The position numbers and the translations under genes were made by a program. Below the pieces are notes generated by a model. The model saw nothing but the letters and a program-made list of their open reading frames with translations. It did no database searches and was not told the origin of the DNA. This document shows, piece after piece, positions 1-12,000 of a DNA stretch of 64,000 bases; position 1 is the first letter of the stretch; every line of letters begins with the position of its first letter. This DNA is from Tetraselmis striata. Its lineage: Eukaryota > Chlorophyta > Chlorodendrophyceae > Chlorodendrales > Chlorodendraceae. The stretch spans positions 94,348-158,347 of the forward strand of contig VCJN01003500.1 of NCBI GenBank assembly GCA_006384855.1. The letters are read 5' to 3'.

Positions 1-597
1 TGTGCTGGCGCTCATGGCCGATGGGCGATGCTTCATCTCCCCCATGCGCCGCCCCACCCGCGAATTTGGAATTTGGGATTTGTTACAACTTCGTTCCTAC
101 CAGTCTTCCAACTACACAGGACAGCTGTCTTACGCCCCGGCTGCATGAACCCGCTTGGGTCGCCCGTAGCCCGTAGCATTCAGGCCTCTAAAGGCCAGGA
201 CCACCTGCAAGTGCAGTCGCTGGGAGTTGCTATCATAGGTGCTGGGGGTACCGTGTCTACAGACATCGGGGCAGCTGGGTCCATGACACTTATGCTTTAG
301 TGGTGGCCCATCCACATTTCGCCATTCTCGCGTCCTCATTTATTGTTATATACAAATGGTTACATGAGCTCAAAATCATTGTGCTTTATGCTGTTTTTAG
401 CCTTTACTACATCTCCTGATGATATCGAATTCCCTCTCTTGGCGGTGCCGTCCTTCCTGATTCAATGGAATCATGCCCCCCCCCCCCCCCCCCCCCCCGC
501 CCCTCCCCGCCGTTCATTGTGTGCTGCGCACTACTACAGCCGCTGCGCTGGCTGCCCCCCTCTGAATGCGACGCTGCTGCGGTGGTGTTCGATGCAG

Positions 598-981
598 ACG
601 CCGGATGGGGCCATCGTCAAGGTGGACCAGCCGGATCTCAGCATTATCCTGCCGGACTGCTTCATGGAGCGGGAGGTGCGCCCGCAGGATCGAAGGTCTA
701 TCTAGACTCTCGGACACGCTGGCCTGGCACCTGCACCAGCCGGTGCTCGTCCGGGCGGCTTCATTGAGAGGTGCACCCCCACTGATGGGCGCCCGACGCT
801 GGCTCAGCGACCCCCCCACCCCCTCCTTCTGCCCATGCCCCAGGTGCAGCTCTATCTGAAAAACACCGGCGGCGGCGAAGCGGCGGTGCAGAAGCGCTAC
901 ACCGCCCTGAACGCCGCGTTTCGCGCCTGGCAGGCGAGCTGGCTGGCGCAGGAGGTGCGCCGGCCGTTGGGAATGCAGTGA
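598..981 (+). CDS. 3' end of an unrecognised gene (two exons)
   Basis: I see two in-phase exons. Exon 598-675 follows an acceptor ending TGCAG and reads TPDGAIVKVDQPDLSIILPD and onward to a GAG|GTGCGC donor. Exon 844-981 follows CCCCAG, reads VQLYLKNTGGGEAAVQKRY..., and ends in TGA after PLGMQ. Both boundaries are phase 0, so the 168-bp intron leaves one open frame. A poly-C tract near 478-498 lies in what would be the preceding intron. The sequence suggests a soluble cytosolic domain, but I do not recognise the family. The 5' part either lies further left or off the window edge. The peptide is too short to assign a function. Confidence 0.4.
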
Positions 982-1004
982 CATTGCGCCCCGAATTTGG
1001 CTTG

Positions 1005-1264
1005 CGTGCAACTACCGGGTACCGAAACGGTTATTAAAAGAACACTGCGAATGAAATTATCCTGATATGCCTGCCAGAGGTCAAATGTGATCGACAATAC
1101 AGTCTCAAAACAATAGCGGATGTTCGAATAGCCTATATTTTAGGCTTATATTATTATATAGTCCGTACATGCAACCACCGGGTGCCGAAACGGTTATTAT
1201 AAGAACACTGCGAATAAATATAACCTGATATGCCTGCCAGAGGTCGCATGTGATCGACAATACA
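1005..1264 (+). repeat. Dispersed repeat family R1, two tandem-like copies
   Basis: Two copies about 155 bp apart share GTGCCGAAACGGTTATTA, AAGAACACTGCGAAT and TGCCTGCCAGAGGTC. Diverged relatives are visible at about 11415-11565 (-), 12015-12150 (+), 21235-21370 (+) and 35735-35835 (-). Several carry the same order of landmarks: a GTGCCGACGCGGTA-like start, GAACAC, CTGCCAGAGGTC, AATAGCGG and GGTTGCATGCACGCCCA. This looks like an old non-autonomous mobile element. No coding capacity is visible and its class is unknown. Confidence 0.6.
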
Positions 1265-1268
1265 GCGG

Positions 1269-1515
1269 TACATCCCTTGTCCGCTCGGTAGAGCGGTCGT
1301 CTCGTATGCGAGAGACCCGGGTTCGATTCCTGGCCGATGTATTTCGGCAATATCGGCCCGGCGTGTCCCGGGTTTACCCGTTGATGCATTAGCCCTTCGG
1401 GGTTCGAATGAGGCAATGGTCTGTGGGCTATGCCAGACCTACGACTGCAGTTGGCGCGCGAGGTCAAGTGCTGGGGCGGCTTCGGCCGATGTCCCGGGGC
1501 AAACTTTACTTTACA
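1269..1515 (+). mobile_element. tRNA-derived SINE, copy 1
   Basis: The first 73 nt (1269-1341) fold as a tRNA. The ends TACATC and GATGTA pair, the D-arm is a perfect CCGCTC/GAGCGG hairpin, and the T-arm is CCGGG-TTCGATT-CCTGG. A consensus Pol III B box, GGTTCGATTCC, lies at 1320-1330. By position the anticodon loop is CTCGTAT, so anticodon CGU is possible, but the stem is poor and a competing TCTCG/CGAGA hairpin exists. A body of about 170 bp follows and ends in a TTTAC-rich tail. The same head, body and tail recur inverted at 48165-48418. Two copies with the same non-tRNA body argue for a SINE rather than a working tRNA gene. Confidence 0.75.
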
Positions 1516-2885
1516 GTACTTTACTTTTACAGTCTCAAAACCATTGCGGATGTTCGAATAGCCCATGTATTTGGCTTGTATTATACTTGGTCTTCTCATC
1601 GCGCCGGCACACGAAGCCGAGTCGCAGGATCGGCACCGCTGTCGCTGCTCATTAAATGTCCAGCTCCGCAATCCGGTGTTCTTGTCACTATTCATCCTGA
1701 ACAGCTTCCACGACCGTTTTTCGTTGGCGGCTGGAATCAGCGCAGTGATAGGAATCCGAAGCACTTTCCTTCCACTGCGCCATCCCCTTAATGTACTTCA
1801 AATCTGGGGCGCAGTATGATAGTACAACACCAGTCTACTATTACGGGTACGAGTGAAAGAAATACCGAGCACGTACCACGTACAGCGCAGGGATACCGCG
1901 TCCATTACAACAAATGGCCGATATGTATATGCTATTGAATGCAGGTTGCCGCCGCGGTGCAGGTAAATGTACTGTCTTGTTGCTTGGCCGCGACGAGTTT
2001 CGGCTCGTTGCGAGCGTCGGCCGGAAGCTGGTGTTCACATTACAGCCGATTGCTTCAGTGACAATCTAGTTAGCTGATCCCAAGCTGCTGTACGTCTGAC
2101 AATGTTGCGATCTTGGTCGCCCGGGTGCCGGCGCGTCCAGGGCGCCATCGCCACGCCCTGCTACACGCCGCGGAGCAAGCTGCGCGGCGAGAAACGCAGC
2201 CGGGATGGCGAGACGGAGGACGACGGCGCGGCGACCCGGCGAACGCTCGCGTTTGCTTAGACAATGGCTCTATCGAGCATGCATCAGTTGGATCGTTGCG
2301 GCGCAACGGTCGACATAGCATACACCGAGGAATGCTGCGAGCACTTGGCACCGGCGAACAAATGCAATATGATGGCCGACTGCGCCACGAGGCATTTACT
2401 AGATTTGTAACACGCCCCTGTATGTTTTTGTGTACCAAACTTGGCACATCGCTAGAACAGTGCCTCGCCCGTTGCAAAGGGAAATGCTCCGTATGCACGA
2501 CTGGCGCGATGTCATTGGCAGGTCCGAGAGACAATTGCGACGCGACTGGGCCGTTGTCGTCAATAGGGTTGTCGCCTACAGTATGTATGTGTTGATTGCA
2601 TCGCTGTGGCGCTCTTCTTGAGCAGTGCGACTGTGCGGGTGTGCGCAGGGCATAATCTGAGCTTTCGGCATGGGAGTACACGTGTAGAGAAGCACAACAT
2701 TACAGCCGCTTCCCGGGATGGGGCGGCGCCGCAAGCCTGCGTCAATGAAGCACTGCGGGGCCGAGGGCCGCCGCAGCTCCGCCTCTCGGGACGGCGAGCG
2801 ACGAGACGGGACGGGGCGGTTTCCAAGTGGTGGCCTCGGCGGGGGAATACACGAGACAGCGCGTCTCGGCAGGTGCTCGCCGTGC

Positions 2886-5800
2886 TCAGGCAACCAGGAG
2901 CGAGGCATGAACCGCGAGGAGGTAGATGCTGAGCACGAGGCGCGCGACGGGGCGGCGGTGCAGCGCGACGGTGGCACGGTCCATCGCACGCGCGGCGGCG
3001 AGGCAGCCGGCGCCGTGGCAGGGCTGCGGCCCGCGGCGCAGCATGCCCGCCATGGGCACGAAGGTCGAGTCGCCGCCGCCCAGCAGCGCGCCCTCCACGC
3101 CGCCCTCCACGTCGCTCTTCTTGTCGGTGATGCTGATGGTGACGTCTCCGCCGCCGGCGGTGGAGGAGGGGCCGCTGCTGCCGACGGCACTCCGCGCGGC
3201 ATTGCGCACTGTCGCCGCCATAGCCTCCGCGTCGCCTGCGCGCTTGCGCTCGCTGGCCAGCTCCATCTGCATCGCCTGGCAGCGCGCGCGGAGGTTGACG
3301 ACCTCCACCTCCGCCTCGCTCAGCCGCCGCGCCGTCTCGCGCAGTCGCGCAGCTGCCGCCGGTGGGCTGCCCACTCCGGAAGGCGCAGACTGCTGATGAC
3401 GCCAGGGGTGCAAGCGCGGGAGGTCGACCAGCAGAGTGTCAGCAACACTCATCCGTGCCAACAGGCACCCGGTCGGAACAGCGCGCGAGCAGGTGGCAGC
3501 AAGTCGTGGCATTATAATCTTGGATGTACGGGTATCGATACAGTGTCGATACAGCACGTTCTAGATAAAAAGTATTGCAGCAAGTCGGGGCACAACTCGC
3601 GAGAATTCATACTGGGAGTACACTTTACTGACGATCGCGCGGCAGCCGCCGGGGATGCGAGCGAGCGAGACCGACGTTACATTTTCGTCGCTAGTACGAC
3701 GCGTCGACAGGCGCCCCGGCGAAAACAGCACAAGAGGTAGCGGCGAGTTTGGGTGAGAGGGCCGAGAAACTTCTGACGACTGAATCTCAGAGTTAAATCG
3801 AGTCGAAGAACAATAGCCTTAATCACGGGTGGCCAGATATATCAAAATAATGTCGAGTAGAAAGGCTTAAGCAGGTAAAGCAAATAAAAGAGCCGTATCA
3901 GGTAGGGGTGTTTATCAAAGAATCTGACGCCATGGTACTTGAGGATTATGGGGGGAAGATAAGCCGACCGCAGTCGCAGCTGGAGCGCACCGCCGTACCT
4001 GTTGGCCATGCACGCCAGTGACCAGCGCTGCCGCCGCCTCCAACTCAGCCACCTTGCCCGCCAGCGCCGTCGCCTTCGTCGCCGCCTCCGCCTCGCGCCG
4101 CCGCGCGCCCTCTAGCTCGCCCTGCAGGCGTGCCACCCGGTCGGCCGCCGCCCCGGCGCCCGACTCCCTCGCTACCGCCGCCTCGGCAGCCGCCTTGTTG
4201 GCGGCTCGCTGCGCCTCCTCCGCCGCCGCCTTCCATTGCGTCGCGCTGCTGGCCGCGTCGCGCGCCGACGCCTCCATCCCGCCCAGCTCCGACTCCAGCC
4301 GCGACACCGCCTTGGGGGTGAGAAGCGGCACGACGTTCAGGCCACGTTTGACTATATAATTGTTATATTATCGGATGCCATTTTTTTTATTGTCATGCTG
4401 ACATTTCTTCGGCGCCGTCAATGTTGCCGAGTAGTGAGTTATTATTATGCAATTTCAGTGTTCTACTGGTCGCCGAGTTTCAGGTGACTGGCTAAGTCAG
4501 CCGCGGCTCTGCCGGCCATGAAACAGTGGAGCGAGTAGTGGCACTAGCACATCTAGCAATAATCGACAAAGGAAATGCAGCAGTCGTGCACAAAGACATT
4601 TGAGCGAATTCGGCGCTTCGCAAACGAATGGCGTAATTTCTTTATTATCCGGTGGGGGCCGTGGGGGGTCGCACCTCCCGCAGCCGGGCCACTTCCGCCG
4701 CCGAGGCGGCAGCCGCCGAGGCACCAGTAGAGCTGGCGGCTCCCAGCGCAGCCTCCGCCTCGGCGAGCCGCTCGCGCAGGCCTTCCGCCTCGGCGGCCGC
4801 GGGGCGCAGCTCGGCTTCGAGCGCGCCGAGCGCGAGCTCCGCCTCTGCCGCGCGCCGGTCCGCCTCCGCCGCCTCCTCCTCCGCCGCACGTCGACCAGCG
4901 GACTCGCGCTCCGCGGCGGCCGCGGCTTTCTCCGCCTCAGCGCGCAGGTTGGCGGCCTCGGCGCCCTGGGCTTCGAGCGCGCCGAGCGCGAGCTCCGCCT
5001 CTGCCGCGCGCCGGCGCGCCTCCGCCGCCTCCTCCTCCGCCGCACGTCGACCAGCGGACTCGCGCTCCGCGGCGGCCGCCGCTTCTTCCGCCTCGGCGCG
5101 CAGGTTGGCGGCCTCGGCGCCCTGGGCTTCGAGCTGCGCCACCAGCGCAGCCTGCGAGGCATCGGCGAGGCCGGCGGTGGCAGGGTTTGTCAGCCCCGGG
5201 GAACATATCTCGAGAGGTGCGCACCATTGCGGGCCAGTAAACCGGCGCGCACATTACACTGACATATCCAGGGTGCAAACGGAAGGTGGCGGGAGGCTAA
5301 AGTATACCGTTGTGAAGGGCAAAGGGGCTACGACCTCTTCAGCAACTTGTTCATTCCCTCCTAAACAAAAGTTTGTGTGTGCGTTGGGGGGGGGGGGGGG
5401 GGGGGGGGGGCATCTGCCTCGCTAGCCGCAATGTAACGGCGGAGCAGCACAGCTGTAGGCAACGCACCGCCGTATGGCCCTGGCAGCCATGGAGCATCCG
5501 CCAGGCCATGCGGCGCTGTGGCAATGAACATGTGTGGTACAGCAGTGATGGAATCAAACTGTTATAAGAAATTTATAATAGACTCTCACTATAAACTGTT
5601 ATAATAAAACTGTTTTGAAACTTGTGCATTACAACCTGGTATCATAAATGATACAGCAACAATACATAATGAAATTGTATTTTACTTAAACAATAGTTAC
5701 AGCAATAACTATTTATTATATCAGTATAATAATGTAGTCTACGTAATAATGTGAACATGCCCTTGCAGCGACGTGTCCTCTGTTATTAGCACTCCTGAGC

Positions 5801-8800
5801 CCCCCCCCCCCCCCCCCCCCCCCCCCCAGCACTCAGTGTATGCACCCGGATGGCTCGGGAGCGCCCCATCGAGCCCCACTGAGCGCGTGCCACGGCAAGG
5901 TGGGGGGGTGGGCCCACCTGCGCCTCCAGCTGCCCGCGCGCCACGCCCAGCTCGCGCGCGAGGTGCTCCGCCCGCGCCGCCGCCGCCTCCGCCGCGCCCT
6001 GCGCCGCCTCCAGCTCCTCGCGCCCCACCCGCCCCGCCGCCGCGTCCTGCAGCGCGCGCACCTCCGCCGCCAGCGCCTCCTTGGCGCGTTCCGCGCGCGC
6101 CTCCAGCGCCTCCCGCGCCTCGGCGTGCTCCTCCGCCGCCGCGGCCGCCGCCGCCTCCGCCGCCGCCAGCTCGGCGCGCGCCTCCTCCAGCGCGGCGTCC
6201 GCGCCCTCGCGCGCGGCGTCCGCCTCCTCCAGCTTGGCCAGCAGGCTGTGCCGCCTGTCCGCCGCGCCCGCCAGGTCCGCCTCCAGCTCCGCCTTGTCCT
6301 GCAGCGCCTCCTCGTGCGCGCCGATCAGCGTGTCCAGCTCCCCCATGTACATCTCCTTCTCGCGCAGCGCCTCCTCCAGCCGCGCCGCCAGCTCGCCGCC
6401 CGCGCCCTCCGCCGCCGCCTCCGCCGCCTCGGCGCGCGCCTGGTGGCACCCGGCGGCGTCCAGCCTCAGTCGCGCCGGCGCGCACACCGCCGCTCGCGAG
6501 GCGGCCTGACCGCACCGACATGCGAACAGGCGTGCCCGGTGTGGGCCGTGGCGCCACCTGCAGCGCGTCCGCCTCGCCCGCCAGTGCCGCCAGCCGCTCC
6601 TCCAGCCCGCCGGCGCGCGCCTCCGCGGCCTCCCACTTGGCGGTCGCCTCCTCCGCGGCGGCCGCGTAGTTCTGCAGCTGCGCATGTGGCGGGTGGTGGG
6701 GGGGGGGGGGGGGGGGGTTAGGATGCAAGTGCGGCAATAAGAATAAAAAATGATAATAGAAAACGTCTTGATGATTTGAATTTTCTCGAAGGAAAAATTA
6801 CAGTTACATCTCACTTGTATTGCGAATCAATTTCGGATTGCACCAAGGGCATTGCTTGGCTTAGTACTGCCCATTTACTAAGGAAGATGTTACGTGTTTA
6901 GGGTTTCGAATCAGGCAGCGATCACTGGCCGTTACTACGCGCTATTCGCAGCAGATACTGCAACCGGTGCGGCCGCCCCGCTGTACCGCCAGGAATCCCA
7001 ACCCCATCTACGAGTATATTGACATTTTCGCATCTTACAGTATCTTGCGGTGCCGAACACGGTGTGTAGTATACGTCGTAAACGATATGTATTACGCGGT
7101 GGTAAAGATGGCATAAGAATAGAATGGTACGCGACGGTATAATCAAAGAATGAAAGAGCGGAACAGAATACAAATAGAAAAAAAACACTGGAAGGGTGGC
7201 AAATTTCAACACAGCCAGGCACGGGCCGTGTCAAATGAATCGCCACCTACGCGCTAGTATCATAGCATGTACACATGCACATGCCTATACCTACACCTGC
7301 ACATGCATGTGTGCCGGGGCAGGGGGGTTGGGGGATTGGGGGGAAGGGGGGGGAGGGGGAGGTCATCCATCAGTGAGCGCCATTCAAACATGGGTACCGC
7401 CGCGGTAGGTAGAACACTTATGCGAATGAGACCCTTCTATGCCTACAAGATGCCAAACGTAGACGAAGAGCCATAGCGGAACTATAACGGTGCTTGGTCT
7501 TTTAGGGTGCATGCAAGCCCCGTGTGAGGCTTTTTACATATGTGCCGGCGCCCGCACATCTATTGGGATATAGTGCCCATCGCCCCTCCTGTGCACGCAT
7601 GCCACACATGTACGTAGAGAGTGCATGCAGAAGGAACCCGGGGGGGGGGGGGGGGGGGGGGGCACCTGTTGCGACAGCTCGCCCTGCGCCCCGGACGACT
7701 CCTGAAAGTCCGCCTGCACCTGCGCCAACTGGTGACCCGACCAGCACAGGCCGCATCGGGGTCAGGCAGCAGGAGACAGATGCTGTTGTTTGGAAGGAGA
7801 GGATGGGGTGGGGAAGGGGGAAGGGGGGGGGGGGGGGGGGGCTTGAGGGGGCAGACCTGCGCCGACACCTCCTCCGTGGCCGCCTCCGCCGTCGCCAGCG
7901 CCCGGCGCAGTTCCTCCACAGCCTCCGGCCCGCCGGCCGCCGCCGCCTCCGCCAGCGCGCCTCGCAGCTGGGCCACCTCCGCCTGCACCGCCGCCAGCTG
8001 CGCCGAGTTGGCGGCCGTGACCGCCTCCACCTGCTCCCCCACCGCCACCATCGCCGCCCGCAGCGCCTCAACCTCCGCGCCCTTCTCCGCCACCGCGGCG
8101 CGCGCGGCCGCCACCTCGCCCGCCTGCCTGTCCAGCTGCTCTGCTGCCTCCGCCGCCGCGGCGAGCTCCCCGCGCAGCGCCTCCACCTCTTCGCTCCTGA
8201 CCGCCAGCTGCGAGGCCAGGGAGCCCTGCCGCCGCCAGCAAGCCCCCCCTCAGCCGACGCCATCCCCGCAATATCCACAGCGCGGCCATCGGTTGCGCGG
8301 CCAGCAAGGGTTCCACCGCACCTGCGCCTCCTCCGCCTGCCCCAGCGCCGCCGCCAGCTGGCCCTGCACGGCGGCCAGCTCCCCGCGCAGCGCCATCGAC
8401 TCCGCGCTCCGAGCCTCCGCCTCGGCCTGCCCCCCACCGCAAGGGCAGAGCACCTCAGGCGGGGGAGGGATAGTGTGGGCTCTGGGTGGGTGGGTGTGTT
8501 TGTGTGTGCTGGGAGGAATGGGGTTGAGGGCTGGCCCGGAGGGAGGGAGCGGTAGCGGGGGGAGGGGGGGGGGGGCACACTCATCCTCCCGGGGGGGAGG
8601 TAGGTTTCCCGGGTGGATGAGTGTGCCGGCCGCACCTGCATCTCCTGCACCTGCTGCTGCCCGGCGGCCAGCTCCTGCTTGAGCGCCTCCACCTCGCTGC
8701 TGTTTCTCTCCAGATCTGCAGCCAGCTGGCCCTGCACGGCGGCCAGCTCCCCGCGCAGCGCCATCGCCTCCGCGCTCCGAGCCTCCGCCTCGGCCTGCCC

Positions 8801-11800
8801 CCACCGTAGGGGCATAGCACTTCAGGCGGGGAGGGGCAGCATTGGCTCCAGGTGTGTGCATGCTGGTAGAGGTGGGGGTGGGGGCGGGGATGGGAGCTAG
8901 CCACAGGGGAGGGAGCTTGGAGGGGGGGATAGGTTTCCCGGGTGGATGAGTGCGCCGGCCGCACCTGCATCTCCTGCACCTGCTGCTGCCTCAGGTCCAG
9001 CTGCTGCCGGAGCGCCTCCGCCTCGCCGCTCTGCCCCTCGATCGTCGCCGCCAGCTGGCCCTGCACGGCCTCCAGCTCCCCGCGCAGCGCCACTGCCTCC
9101 GCGCTCCGGGCCTCCGCCTCGGCCTGCTCCCACCGCAGAGCCCCCGGTTTTCGGGTTTAGAGGAGGGGAGGGGAGGGCTTGCTTTCTACGGGAGGTTTTC
9201 TGGAGCCCACTCCCCTCCCTTCCCCGAACCGCAGAGTTGGCTCCAGGGGTGCGTGCTGGGAGGGGTGGCAGTGGGGGTTGGGGTGGGGATGGGGGCTAGC
9301 CACAGGGGAGGGAGCCTGGAGGGGGGGGTTAGGTTTCCCGGGTGGATGAGTGTGCCGCCCGCACCTGCATCTCCTGCACCTGCTGCTGCCCGGCGGCCAG
9401 CTGCTGCCTGAGCGCCTCCGCCTCGCCGCTCTGTCCCTCGATCGCCGCCGCCAGTTGGCCCTTTACGGCCGCCAGCTCGCGGCGCAGCGCCACCGCCTCC
9501 GCGCTCCGGGCCTCCGCCTCGGCCTGCCCGCACCGCAAGGGCAGAGCACATCAGATCACATGAGACCGCGAGGGGCAGCGTTAGCTTCGTATGTGCAGTC
9601 CGGGTACAAGAGGAAGCAGGCGTTTGGCGGAGAAGCAGGGGGTGTCCTGAAACAGCCATGAGGTGAATCAGCGGACTCAGCCGGAAACGTGGGGGGAGCT
9701 GCAGAGTGCGGGCAGGATTGGTGTGTGTGTGTGTGTGATTGGGGTTATGGGGGGAGTGGAGAGGTCCAGAATAAAGAGGAGAGGCAAAGGGGGGGTAGGT
9801 AGGGGGGGAGGGGATAGTTCCCGGGTGGATGAGTGTGCCGCCCGCACCTGCATCTCCTGCACCTGCTGCTGCCCGGCGGCCAGCTCCTGCTTGAGCGCCT
9901 CCACCTCGCTGCTGCGTCCCTCCAGCTCCGCTGCCAGCTGGCCCTGCACGGCCTCCAGCTCCCCGCGCAGCGCCACCGCCTCCGCGCTCCGAGCCTCCGC
10001 CTCCGCCTGCCACCACCGCAGGGGCAGAGCACCTCAGACCGATCGTGGCCACAAAAGCCGCATGGTCCACGCAAGGGTGGGGCACATAACAAGAAGTGTG
10101 CTGCTTGCGGTACAACTGGGAGCCTGAGGGGAGCTTCGGAATGTGCATGTGTGTGGAAAAAGAAGTGAAGGGGGACGGGTGGGGGAGGGGGGGGGGGGGG
10201 GGGGGTCGGTCCCCAACGGCAATGGGCTAGGCTAGTGGGGTGCACCTGCATCTCAAGCAGCTGCTGCTGCTCGGCGGCCAGCTCCTGCCTGAGCGCCTCC
10301 GCCTCGCTGCTGCGTCCCTCCAGCTCCGCTGCCAGCTTGACCTGTGCACACAGATCGGTAGATGATCAGAAACCCTAGGGGCTCCGGCCTTGGGACGGCC
10401 CCAGCCTGAAAACTCAGACCTCAGCCCTCAGCCCGGGATGCCCTGTAGGACCAAGGCTGAGGAGATCGCCAGGGCTGCCGCATGAGTTCCCCTTCCCGCC
10501 GCGCCCTCCCCACCTGAGTCTCCTCCAGCTCCGCCTGCACCGCCGCCAGCTCCTCCCTCGCCCGCCCCGCCTCCGCCGCCCCCTCCGACAGCTCCGCCGC
10601 CGCCGCCCGCAGCGCCTCCAGCTCCTCGCCGAGGCGCGCCGCCTCCGCCCGCGCGGCGTCGGCCTGCGCCGTGGCGGCCGCCACCGCGGCCTCCGCCTCC
10701 CTGTCGCTTTCGCCCAGGGCGTCTCGCAGCGCGTCCACCTGCGCCCCCTTCTCCTCCAGGCGCTCTGTCAGCTGCGCCACCTGCGCAGCCGCCATGTGTG
10801 GGGGGAGGGGGGGAAGAGGGGGGGGGGGGGGGGGGGGGGGGGGCGCGCGGAAGCATGCAGGCACGGTTTAAGTCTTACAATAAGGATTCTTCAAGGTGCG
10901 TCGGCAGCCGTATATAAACTGGTCAGACTCTATATTGGTCCGGCCAGTGGTCGGCCAGTCCGTGTAAACTGGTCAGACTACATGCCAAATGTCATTGGGG
11001 ACTGCATGATACGTATGACAGACGCAGAAATGCAAAGATTGTCCAAGGGAACCCGAGGTGGCCATGCAGGGATCAGTATTAGGATGTCCTTTGATTCTTG
11101 GCAAGCGAGTCACAACGCTCACTTTGTCCCCAACATTGAAAACGGAAACATCCCTCTGTTGCATAGGACGAACAGTCCACTCCTCCTGATGAATAGCCAA
11201 AATTGAATTGACCAAGTCACGGGTGTCATTCATATCCTGGATTTTCTGTTGAGCATTGACAAACATAGGCACTGCTGGCGTCATAGCAAGCAATAAGCGG
11301 TTCAGGATTAAATACGCAGTTAATGCTGTTTTCAGTGAGCGAGCAGCACTCAACCCCGGGGCATCAATGGCCGGCACGGGTGCGGACGCACTCGTAGGAA
11401 CCCCTCGTCTCGCAAGCCTTAGACTGGGCGTGCATGCAACCTACAAAACAACATGCGCTATAGCACCGCTATGGTTTCGTCTGCATTTTATGCCTGGCAG
11501 GCGGCGCGGGTTCTTATTCCTAGTGTTCTTTCTACCGCGTCGGCACGGGTAGACGCGCAGTAGACCGTGAATACAAGACCGAGGTAACTGCCGGACTGCA
11601 GGCGGGTTCGGCCGATGGCACGCCACCCGATGCAATCAGCATCAAAAGGGCACAAGAAGGGGCGCTCATAGGGGGCTTGTCATGCGGCGGGGGGGCATGG
11701 CCGCACCTCCTCCCGCAGCGCCTCTGCGGCCGCGCCCGCCTCGGTGTGCTCTCGGTGCTGCTCCGCCCAGCTCTCCTGCAGCCTCTCCATGGCGCCGCGC

Positions 11801-11969
11801 ACGCTCGCCAGCTCCTGCGCGCGCGCCGCCTCCGCCGCGGTCGCCGCCGCCAGCTGCTCCTCCAGCTCCCCGATGCGGCCGATCTCAAAGGACAGCGCCT
11901 CCGCCTTGGCGACGGCGGCGTCACGCTCCGCTGATGTCTCCTCCGTGACCTTGCCGAGCCTGGGAGAGC

Positions 11970-12000
<31 letters not shown>

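Larger units (their letters stand above)
982..2885. other. Intergenic stretch with repeats
   Basis: This 1.9-kb stretch separates the end of one gene from the stop codon of the golgin-like gene. The left third is repeat-derived: two copies of a dispersed family (about 1005-1155 and 1165-1264) and a tRNA-related SINE (1269-1515). The region 2100-2620 holds overlapping ORFs on both strands, none with recognisable domains or convincing splice structure. I see no gene in it. Confidence 0.6.

Noticed and set aside
1269..1341. A functional tRNA gene
   Set aside because: The same head is joined to the same non-tRNA body at 48165-48418, the last acceptor pair is mismatched, and the anticodon stem is weak. 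A SINE explains both loci better.
5773..6721. Several long overlapping ORFs on the + strand over the golgin exons, rich in Pro, Arg or Ala
   Set aside because: They are antisense or frame shadows of GC-rich coiled-coil exons on the minus strand. Splice sites, phase closure and heptad-like composition all support the minus-strand frame.
7827..7856. Poly-Gly or poly-Pro coding stretches at homopolymer tracts
   Set aside because: Almost all such tracts lie between a good donor and acceptor, and removing them keeps the phase. They are intronic.
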